From Colocasia esculenta (Eukaryota; Streptophyta; Magnoliopsida; Alismatales; Araceae), in contig CM024759.1 of assembly GCA_014218235.1 (NCBI GenBank), forward strand, positions 72,456,042 to 72,520,041: a stretch of 64,000 bases of DNA, written 5' to 3'. The notes beneath the pieces were generated by a model that was given only the letters and a program-made list of their open reading frames with translations, searched no databases and was not told the origin of the DNA. How positions within the stretch are numbered: the first letter of the stretch is position 1; each line of letters starts with the position of its first letter. Below, piece by piece: positions 56,268 through 64,000 of the stretch. A program made the position numbers and the translations under genes.

Positions 56268-57127
56268 TGTAACGTCGCGTGCTTTTCGGATCCATGCGGA
56301 TTGTGTGTGTTGTGGTTGTGGCGGCCGTTGTGAGGCCAGTGTGAGTCGGTTGCGTGGAATGCATGGTGTGGATGTGTGGTTTGTCCAGGTGTAGAGCAGG
56401 GTGGGTCCTGAAATGGAATAGGACCTGCTGCTGTTCTGTCTGAGTTGGCGGCCAGGGGTGGCCGTTTACTGGTAGGCGTCCAGATTGGCGGACGTTTACA
56501 TAATAAGCTTAGCGGCAGTAGATGTGGACGTTTAGGCTGGCGGTTGATGTTGGCGACAAGGGGGTTGACGCCAACCTGTCAGTTCAACAGGTTATAGGCT
56601 CACCCATAGGGCTGTTCTCTCAGCTCTCTCTCATTCCCTCTTGCCCCAGCTTCGCCCCCTAGAGTTTCTGAAGCTTCTAACAAGTACCGAGGAGTAGTTG
56701 GACGATCGTAGAACGCGCGGCATCGCTGAATTACGCGAGGAAACGTCGCGGCGTGGTGCAATTCGCGTGGGAGCTCGCGGAGGGCTCGCGTGAACCGGGG
56801 GATTGCAGAAGATTCTAACACATTCTGAGGTAGGGGACGAACCCTGGTAGCTCCGTAGAAACATTAAAACACATCATAATCACTTGAACCAGCATGTTAA
56901 TCCATGTTTGGATAGAGTTGCACCAAGCGGGATAATGGTGGTTTGAGTAGTTTACTGTACGAATCATGTTATACGGGTTGTATTGGGTTCTAGCATGCTA
57001 AGGAATTGCATTTGCATGTTTTTCAGTAGTTAGAACAGTTAGAAACCCTCAGGCCCGGATTAGGGTTTATGGCCTAGAACTTGGCGTCACATCGCTTGCC
57101 GCCAAGATTCTCAGCCAGGAGGTTAAC
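56268..57127 (+). repeat. Partial 5' LTR of gypsy element A
   Basis: Begins TGTAACGTCGCGTGCTTTTCGG, matching the reversed start of the solo LTR at 45832. It runs parallel to LTR B (both have a GGCGGCC/GGCCGTT word zone, then CTCTCT and a TTCTGAGGTAGGG phrase near 56825 and 57565). It stops at 57127, where element B entered; the rest should follow B beyond 64000. Confidence 0.75.
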
Positions 57128-58933
57128 TGTAAGGTCTCGGGTCTTTAGTGGATCCTTATTGGGTCTGTAAGGTCCTGTGTAGTTGACGGCCAGGGCTTGC
57201 CGTTGAGTCTGAGTAGCGTCCAGCGATGTGGACGTCTGCGCTTGAACTCAACGACAAGCTATGTGGACGTTAATCTGTAGGCGGTTTCAGTTGGCGGCCA
57301 TTGATGTTGACGTCGACTAACCCTCCTGTTGAAATAGGGCAGCCCGAGAGCAAAGCTCCTTCTTCTCCTTTTATCTCCTTCCTTCCACCTTAGCCTTTCT
57401 TGATTCCTGTAGCTTCTGTTGAGTGATTTGAGCTCGTGGGAAGCCCCTGGATCGTGTGGCGTTGCTAGTTCGGGCGGGAATCGCAAGTTTTTGGCGTGAT
57501 TCGCACGGAGTCTTCGGGGAGATCCGGCGCGATTGGTGGCTGTTTGGGGATTCTTAAGGCGTTCTGAGGTAGGGACTTAACCCCTATAACCTCCCCAGCA
57601 ACCAGCATGTCCAATTAAGCAAATTGTGTGTAATTTATGGTTTAGGGTTTGGGTTGTATCATGCCGGGATTTGGGTAAATTAGACAATCTAAGTGTTAGA
57701 ATGTTTAGTTTAGATGTTCTGGTAGTGTAAACTGATGTGGGATGTGTTTCCCTCCATCAGTCAGAATGTTATTTAGTGTTTCTGCCCATTGGGACTGATT
57801 CGGTTCAGTTTCGGGTATGGGGGACTGAAGATATCAACGTCCACATCTGTTGACGTTGAGATCTTCAGGGTGAATTAACGACAAGGTCGATTGACGTTTA
57901 GTTCCTCTTAACGACATGAGGGTTGCCGTTTACCCCATGTTGGCGGCAATCGATGTGGCCGTTTATATCCTGTCTCCCAGCAGACTTAAGCTGTGTGATT
58001 AGAGGCGATTGACATGTGATGTCCGCCCTAATAGCACATATGGGCCAGGCTTAGAGTGTGACTCCGCCTGTGCATAGTAGTAGTTGTTTGTGGCATGAGG
58101 TGTTTACTTACTGTACGAGGTTTCAGACGTTGAGTGTGTTCCGTCTGTTGTACGCGCGTTGCGTTACCGTGTACCCGTTTCTGTTGTGTTACCTAGGCGT
58201 GGGTGCGACTCCGTCTAGACGACTAGCGTGTGGTTGTCCTCCGCTAGTGAGCCGGGACATCGAGTGCGACTCTGTCCTGTGCATACTCCTTGTGGTGGTT
58301 TTGAGCCGTCTCCGTGGAGCCCCTTCTCTACCGCTAGGGTCAAGCGTAGGGGAAAAACCGGTCGTGGACCAGACGCGAGAGAGAGCGTCTGTAGTGTGCA
58401 CACGTGGCTGGGGTTGAGAGCCTCTGTGGTGACGGGACGCCGAGCCACAGACCCTAGCTGAGTCCTACTTGCTGTGTGTGTGAGTGTGTGTTACTGAGCC
58501 GTGTGGTTTACAGTTTTGTGTGGTGCGACGTGTACTTACTTTCTGTTTTTACTTTCCGCACTTTAGACTGTTACCGGTGGGGTTACTTTTCCCTACTGGG
58601 TCTCTTTCTTGAGACTCACTCCCTTCCCTTTCAGGTGGGTCTTCGTCGACTCCCGTTCCAGGCGAGTCTAGCCACTCCGGTGTTGGTGCTCCCTAGCTGC
58701 AGTGAGTTGTACCTTTTGTTGTACTTCTGTACTCTGTACTTTGTCTCAGACTCTGAGGTTGTATATGATATGTTCATATAGTGGAATTTTACTGCTTTGC
58801 ATGGTGTGTATCTTCTTACATATAGTCTCCTCGGACTCTTAAATTCCTACCCTTCCGAGCTTGTCTCGTGGGTTAGCGGGTCAGAATTCGAGTTACCGGT
58901 TGTTACTGGTAATGCGAGTTCTGGGTCGTTACA
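57128..58933 (+). repeat. 5' LTR of gypsy element B, 1.8 kb
   Basis: TGTAAGGTCTCGG to GGTCGTTACA. U3 has two clusters of inverted words (57180-57320, 57833-57975). The first is TTGACGGC, eight bases, GCCGTTGA (57183-57206), the same spacing as in LTR C. The 3' half is rich in CGTGTG/TGTACTT phrases; chance frames there reach 119 residues. Confidence 0.9.
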
Positions 58934-58936
58934 GTT

Positions 58937-58949
58937 TGGTATCAGAGCC
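58937..58949 (+). promoter_or_regulatory. Primer-binding site, initiator Met-tRNA
   Basis: TGGTATCAGAGCC three bases after the LTR end. Confidence 0.95.
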
Positions 58950-59088
58950 TGGTCTGATGAGATATATATAAGGAAATACCCATCATGTTAACTCAGAGTC
59001 TAAAGAGTACAGCTGCACTGTAGTTAGCTATGTAGCCCGGAGTAAGTTAGTGTATTTATGTGTGTATTTTTGTTCTGTGTGTAGTTCT

Positions 59089-60190
59089 ATGGCACCTAGG
59101 AGACGTCCTAGAGAGGGAGTAGCTGAGCAGGCGACTCGTCCGGAGGTTGGAGATGCTCCGCCACCTCTGCAGACGCAGCCTTTGCCACAGGATGCGCATA
59201 GTGGTATTGTTCCGCCGCCACCTCCACCCCAGGTAGCTCAGGATTGGACATGACTCATTTTCTTGAGGGGATGGCTCAGTTTGTTGCTCAGCACCGTGAC
59301 GCGCCGGTACCCCAGGGTGGTACTGGGAGGGTGTTGAAGGAGTTTTTGCAGTTTCAGCCTCCTCATTTTTTGGGTCAGCCTGATTCAGATGTAGCGCGAG
59401 CTTGGCTAGATGCAGTGGAGCGGACTTTTCGTTCCATGGAGTGTGTTCCCGATGAGCGAGTGCTCCTAGCCAGTTACCAGTTGCAGGCGCAGGCGTTGAC
59501 TTGGTGGTCCGCTGAGTGGGAGACTACTTTTCAGTCTCGCCCACTGAGACAGATTCCGTGGCAGGAGTTTGTTGTTTCTTTTGAGAGAGCCTTCTGTCCT
59601 ACTTACGTCCGGACGGAGAGGTTGTACCAGTTTCTGGACTTGCAGCAGAGGGACTCTACTGTGGTGCAGTACCGGGCCAGATTTGTGGAGTTAGGGCGTT
59701 ATGCTCCGCAGATTATGGGAGATGAGGGTCTGAGGACTCAGCAGTTTGTGAGAGGCTTGAGGCCAGAGCTCAGGCAGGCGCTGATAGTTGCTCGTGTCAC
59801 AGACTTGGATGCGGCCTATCAGACAGCGGCAGCATTGGAGGCAGACACCTTGCGGACTCGTGCTCGGAGTGCAGAGGTTCAGACGCAGGTAGTTCCTTCT
59901 CAGCCTCACCAGCAGCAGGGTACGTGTGCAGACGACCCCGAGGACTACGACTTCTTACGCGTCCACTTCTACTGGGACGACGGCGAAGTCAGAATCTCGG
60001 AGGAGATTTCGGCGTGATAGGAGGCAGGCAGAGCAGAGGCAGCAGTCGGTTGGGAGTGTACAGCAGCCGATAGGTCAGCCTTCGCAGCAGGTGCAGCGTA
60101 CTTTTGCTGGGCAGTGTTACCGTGTGACCAGATGGGTCACATGGCACGAGATTGTCCTTTGTTACCTCGTGTGCCGCAGCAGCAGACTCA
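59089..60190 (+). pseudogene. Gag of gypsy element B
   Basis: Particle protein. Starts MAPRRRPREGVAEQ at 59089 with a Pro/Gln-rich N-terminus. After a one-base shift at 59240 it continues THFLEGMAQFVAQH, the retrotransposon gag core (FLQFQPPHFLG, DVARAWLDAVERTF, WQEFVVSFERAFCP, FLDLQQRDSTVVQYRARFVEL) and QQFVRGLRPELR. A second shift near 59925 leads to RFRRDRRQAEQRQ. The CCHC zinc knuckle near 60118 is split by a missing T (reads CYR then, in the next frame, DQMGHMARDC). Length and order are those of a full chromovirus gag. Breaks are single bases, two at short homopolymers. Confidence 0.88.
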
Positions 60191-60279
60191 GACTCAGCCC
60201 CGAGTGGCAGCAGCAGCAGCAGCAGGCACCAGTGCAGCAGCGTCAGCAGACTGGAGGTTCTGGTGGGTCCAGAGGTAAA

Positions 60280-60840
60280 GGTCGTGTTACCCACTTGACT
60301 CGTGCAGACGCGGAGGCAGCTCACCTGGTGGAAGGTACTGTTTCAGTTTTTGGTTATGCAGCTAGAGTTTGTTTGATTCGGTGCTCTCACTCTTTTGTGT
60401 CTGAGGACTTTTTAGACTCCCTTGGAGAGTTGAGTTCGGGAGAGTCTGTTGAGTTGGCAGTAGAGTTGCCGACGGGGGACTTTGTCCTTACGTCCTACTG
60501 TCTCGAGGAGGTACCTGTGCAGTTGCAGGATCAGTTGTTGTCAGCCCGTTTGTTTGCCTTGCAGTTGCATGATTATGATGTGATTTTGGGTATGGATTGG
60601 TTGGAGCGGTATGGTGCAGTGATGGATTGCCAGAAGAAGAGGGTGCACTTGCGGATACCTGGAGCAGCGGCGTTCTACTTCCAGGGTATCGTACCTCTTA
60701 CTTCTCGCTTTTTAGTTTCTTCTGCTTTGAGGGCAGGGATTGCTTGCTTCTGGTTGTCAGGGTTTCCTAGTTTCTGCAGTGACTCTTGACCAGATTGCCT
60801 CGGGAGTGGGAGACATTCCTGTAGTGTGTGAGTTTCCGGA
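60280..60840 (+). pseudogene. Gypsy B protease region, active site damaged
   Basis: Retropepsin that would cut the polyprotein. The frame GTVSVFGYAARVCLIRCSHS...FVSEDFLDSLGE shows the right neighbourhood (F-V-S after the active site, then DVILGMDWLERYGAVMDC, the conserved GMDWL motif). However, the Asp-Ser-Gly triplet that should stand before SHSFVS is missing because of a deletion of about four bases at 60377. A frame change near 60750 follows. As written it cannot be active. Confidence 0.8.
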
Positions 60841-62138
60841 TGTCTTTCCAAGAGTTGCCTGGTCTTCCACCAGAGAGAGATAGAGTTTACTGTAGAGTTG
60901 GTTCCTGGCACTTTACCATTGCGCAGGCACCGTACCGTATGGCACCAGCGGAGTTGAGGGAGTTGAAGAGGCAGCTTGAGGAGTTGTTGGAGAAGGGCTA
61001 TATCCGTCCTAGCTTTTCTCCGTGGGGATCACCTGTTTTGTTTGTCCGGAAGAAGGATGGTAGCCTGAGGTTGTGTATCGATTATAGAAGCTAAATCAAG
61101 TGACCATCAAGAATAGGTATCCTTTGCCTAGGATTGATGATCTCTTTGATCAGCTTCAGTCTGCTCGTGTCTTCTCGAAGATTGACTTGAGGTCGGGCTA
61201 CTATCAGTTGCGGATTAGAGATTCGGACATTGAGAGGACTGCTTTTCGGACCAGATATGGACACTTTGAGTTTTTGGTGATGCCGTTTGGGCTCACCAAT
61301 GCTCCAGCAGCCTTCATGGATCTGATGCACCGGGTGTTCCACCAGTTCTTGGACCGGTTTGTCGTAGTGTTTGTTGACGACATTCTGGTGTACTCCACTT
61401 CGGAGGAGGAGCACGCCGAGCACCTGAGGATCGTGTTGCAGACTTTGTGAGAGAACCAGTTGTATGCCAAGCTTAGCAAGTGTGAGTTTTGGCTACAACA
61501 GGTTCACTTCTTGGGGCACGTGATCTCAGGTGAAGGAGTTTCAGTAGATCCAGCGAAGGTTGAGGCAGTTTTGCAGTGGGAGAGTCCCAGATCTGTGTCT
61601 GAGATTCGTAGCTTTCTGGGTTTGGCAGGTTACTACCGCAGATTTGTTCGAGACTTTTTCTCAGGTAGCTGCACCCTTGACTCGGTTGACGAGAAAGGAG
61701 TTCAGTTTGTGTGGTCGGAGCAGTGTGAGCAGAGTTTCATAGAGTTGAAACGACTGCTTACGTCAGCGCCAGTTCTTGCCTTACCTTCAGGTGAGGAGGG
61801 TTTTGAGGTTTGCACAGATGCTTCAGGTGTTGGTTTGGGTGCAGTCTTGATGCAGCAAGGCCGAGTGGTGGCTTATGCGTCTCGCCAGCTTAAGCCCCAC
61901 GAGGAGTTACCCGACCCACGACCTAGAGCTTGCGGCAGTGGTGTTTGCTTTGCGGATTTGGCGTCTTTACCTGTACGGAGTGAGTTTTGTTATCCGTACC
62001 GACCACCAGAGTTTGAGATATGTGTTTTCTCAGAGGGATCTGAATATGAGGCAGCGTCGATGGATGGAATATCTGAAGGACTATGATTTCAGCATTGAGT
62101 ATAAGCCTGGAAAGGCGAATGTAGTTGCAGATGCTTGA
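60828..62138 (+). pseudogene. Gypsy B reverse transcriptase and RNase H
   Basis: Order: AQAPYRMAPAELRELKRQ, VLFVRKKDGSLRLCIDYR. A missing A at about 61088 breaks the next codon. Then KIDLRSGYYQLRI, FGLTNAPAAFMDLMHRVF, the active site VVFVDDILVYS (Phe-Val-Asp-Asp, about 61380), and a TGA at 61449 where CGA (Arg) is expected. LSKCEFWLQQVHFLGHVISG follows. RNase H (VCTDASGVGLGAVLMQQG, then TDHQSLRYVFSQ and RQRRWMEYLKDYDF) is split by shifts near 61665 and 61895, with a stop at 62136 from a lost T. Catalytic residues of both enzymes are present. Most breaks are single-base gaps. Confidence 0.9.
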
Positions 62139-62318
62139 GTAGGAAGCACAGATGAGTCATCTGATGCTTAGAGAGTGGCAGTTGTGGCAGTCTGCGGCAG
62201 AGGGGTCTTTCAGAGTTTCATCCAGTTGTCGACAGTTGGTGTTGGGCAGTTTGTTAGCAGCTCCCGCGGTTGTGAGACAGGTTGCTGAGGCTCAGCAGCG
62301 ATCCCGAGTTGTGCATGT

Positions 62319-63668
62319 GTGTTTCTTCTTCCAGAGGTTGAGCTTTGTGAGGACGGGACTGTTAGTTCCGAGGTAGACTCTATGTTCCTGTTGAGGAGTC
62401 TATTAGGAGAGTCTTGTTGCAGGAGGCACATGGTTCCAGGTACTCTATTCATCCAGGGGCACCAAGATGTACCACAGTTGAGACGTCAGTTTTGGTGGCC
62501 TGGGATGAAGAGAGACATAGCGGCTTTTGTTGCGAGATGTTTGGTCTATCAGCAGGTGAAGGCCGAACATCAGCGTCCGGGAGGACTTGTGCAGCCGTTA
62601 GAGATTCCGATGTGGAAGTGGGACCATGTTACGACTGACTTTGTTTCTGGTTTGCCGAGGCAGCTGGAGGTTTTGATAGCATTTGGGTTCTTGTGGACAG
62701 ATTGACGAAGACTGCCAGATTCTTGCCTGTCAGGACTAGTTGGGGTGTGAGTAGGTTGGCCGCGTTGTACATAGAGCGGATTGTTCCTTTGCATGGAGTG
62801 CCGATCTCTATCGTGTCAAACAGGGATCCTCGCTTCACTTCTGGGTTCTGGCGCAGTTTCCAGAGAGCTTTGGGGACAGAGTTAGCTTTTAGTTCCGCCT
62901 ACCACCCTCAGTCAGACGGTCAGTCGAGCGGACTATCCAGACTTTGGAGGACATGCTTAGAGCTTGTTGCCTGGAGTGGCAGGGGTCGTGGACAGCTCAC
63001 TTGCCGTTGGTCGAGTTTGCATATAATAATAGTTATCACTCCAGTATCGGTTTGGCACCATATGAGGCTTTGTACGGACGACCGTGTCGCACTCCTCTTG
63101 ACTGGTTCGAGGTTGGCGAACGAGTTGTCACGGGGCCGGAGTTGGTTCAGCAGTCATTGAGGTAGTTCAGCTTGTGAGACAGAGGCTTCAGTCAGCTCAG
63201 AGTCGGCAGAAGAGTTATGCAGATCAGCGTAGACGACCGCTCGAGTTTCAGGTAGGAGACCATGTTTTGTTCGTGTGTCTCCTATGAAGGGAGTGGTGAG
63301 GTTCGGTAAGCGTGGAAGTTGAGTCCTCGCTTTATTGGGCCTTTTACCATTTCTGAGCGTGTCGGAGTTTGGCGTACAGACTTGAGCTTCCGTCAGAGTT
63401 GGCAGCAGTGCATGACGTGTTTCACGTGTCGATGCTTCGGAGGTATCTTTCTGACGAGTCTCACGTTCTGCAGAGTGCAGAGTGGTCTGAGGTGACTCCA
63501 GTGTTGACTGTACCAGAGTTTCCGTTGCTCATTGAGGATCGCCGAGTTCAGAGATTGAGGAACAAGGCAATCCCTTTAGTTCGTGTTGCGTGGCAGCGGC
63601 ACTCCGTGGTGAGTCGACATGGGAGCGGAGGACGAAATGCGCGAGCATTTTCCGTACCTCTTTGGTGA
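62319..63668 (+). pseudogene. Gypsy B integrase and chromodomain-type tail
   Basis: QLRRQFWWPGMKRDIAAF, then CLVYQQVKAEHQRP, where the second Cys of the zinc site has become Tyr. TTDFVSGLPR has the first catalytic Asp. After a shift near 62660 come MDRLTKTARFLPV, SNRDPRF (second Asp) and HPQSDGQS. A lost G at 62930 separates the next part, which resumes at 62944 with LEDMLRACCLEWQGSW and APYEALYGRPCRTPL. The C-terminal part (RLELPSELAAVHDVFHVSML, 63372, then NKAIPLVRVAWQRH) leads to a frame-shifted chromodomain-like end near 63660. Same plan as element C. Confidence 0.88.
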
Positions 63669-63713
63669 GTTTTCTTTCCTTGTGTTGTTTGAATTTTGAG
63701 GGCAAAATTCCTT

Positions 63714-63726
63714 AAGGGGGGAGAGC
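63714..63726 (+). promoter_or_regulatory. Polypurine tract of element B
   Basis: AAGGGGGGAGAGC directly before the 3' LTR. Its counterpart in element C (reversed, 53496-53481) is nearly the same. Confidence 0.85.
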
Positions 63727-64000
63727 TGTAAGGTCTCGGGTCTTTAGTGGATCCTTATTGGGTCTGTGAGGTCCTGTGTAGTTGACGGCCAGGGCTTGCC
63801 GTTGAGTCTGAGTAGCGTCCAGCGATGTGGACGTCTGCGCTTGAACTCAACGACAAGCTATGTGGACGTTAATCTGTAGGCGGTTCAGTTGGCGCCATTG
63901 ATGTTGACGTCGACTAACCAGTCCTGTTGAATAGGGCAGCCCGAGAGCAAAGCTCCTTCTTCTCCTTTTCTCTCCTTCCTTCCACCTTAGCCTTTCTTGA
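63727..64000 (+). repeat. 3' LTR of gypsy element B, cut by the window end
   Basis: Repeats 57128-57400. Differences: one A/G change near 63768, loss of single bases in GCGGTTT, GGCGG and GAAAT runs, AACCCTCC against AACCAGTCC, and one A/C change. Most differences are homopolymer length. Confidence 0.95.

Larger units (their letters stand above)
57128..64000 (+). mobile_element. Gypsy chromovirus-like element B, plus strand, young
   Basis: 5' LTR, primer site, gag, protease, reverse transcriptase, RNase H, integrase with chromodomain-like tail, polypurine tract and the first 274 bases of the 3' LTR. Bases 57123-57127 (TTAAC) are the expected target duplication, whose partner lies outside. 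The overlapping parts of the LTRs differ at only about seven places in 273 bases, four of them one-base gaps. Layout and integrase tail fit the Tekay/Del branch (inference). Confidence 0.92.

Noticed and set aside
58058..58461. Frame of 119 residues in the 5' LTR of element B
   Set aside because: Lies in non-coding LTR sequence rich in CGTGTG words, with competing frames on both strands.

Overview
This is a plant nuclear window from an angiosperm with a large, repeat-rich genome. The evidence is BED-finger hAT, Mutator (MuDR/SWIM), PIF/Harbinger and CACTA (TNP2) DNA transposons, plant Ty3/gypsy and Ty1/copia elements primed by initiator Met-tRNA, RTE and L1 LINEs, an Au-like SINE, a TRIM-like element, and a deubiquitinase gene with plant-type introns. 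The species cannot be told from the sequence. There is no bacterial, organellar or CRISPR content.

Layout. 1-2.6 kb: remnant of a minus-strand gypsy element (palindromic repeats, RNase H and integrase fragments, primer site, LTR). 3.4-5.4 kb: an RTE-type LINE split by a 223-bp hAT MITE and by a 930-bp Harbinger element packed with G runs. 5.6-6.9 kb: a SINE split by a 1.1-kb non-autonomous hAT that holds a long foldback MITE. 9.88-15.38 kb: a 5.5-kb hAT with perfect 13-bp termini, an 8-bp target duplication and a multi-exon transposase with a long extra C-terminal part. 15.4-17.4 kb: a second RTE LINE, minus strand. 18.2-19.7 kb: a TRIM-like element and an LTR remnant. 19.9-22.5 kb: the only convincing host gene, the first coding exons of an OTU1/OTU2-type ubiquitin thioesterase on the minus strand. 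22.66-27.08 kb: a degenerate Mutator-like element that has lost its DDE core and carries receptor-like-kinase and GRF-zinc-finger fragments. 27.4-30.7 kb: a Tat-like gypsy leader whose start is expanded by a GC-rich tandem array, then an LTR remnant. 30.7-37.0 kb: two L1 copies in opposite orientations, the first split by a 1.3-kb non-autonomous hAT. 37.0-46.5 kb: a copia-type LTR containing a complete gag-only copia element (5.5 kb) and a gypsy solo LTR. 46.7-47.8 kb: two hAT MITEs. 49.1-50.1 kb: a CACTA transposase piece. 50.2-64.0 kb: three nested chromovirus-like gypsy elements. A minus-strand copy (C) was entered by a plus-strand copy (A), whose LTR was entered by a young plus-strand copy (B) that runs off the window.

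Target-site duplications allow many insertions to be ordered. The OTU gene and its flanks are the substrate for repeated nested transposition.

The most unusual signal not explained by feature type is in the LTRs. At least five LTR families, gypsy and copia, carry clusters of short inverted or alternating words with a CG core: TTAACGGC/GCCGTTAA, TTGACGGC/GCCGTTGA, AACGCGAC/GTCGCGTT, CATCGA and AGTCGAAGT/ACTCCGACT. The word differs between families while the arrangement is similar. The hAT elements show a parallel pattern: similar ends but different subterminal words.

Many reading frames in the youngest elements are broken by single-base losses. This looks at least partly like base-calling or assembly error rather than age.
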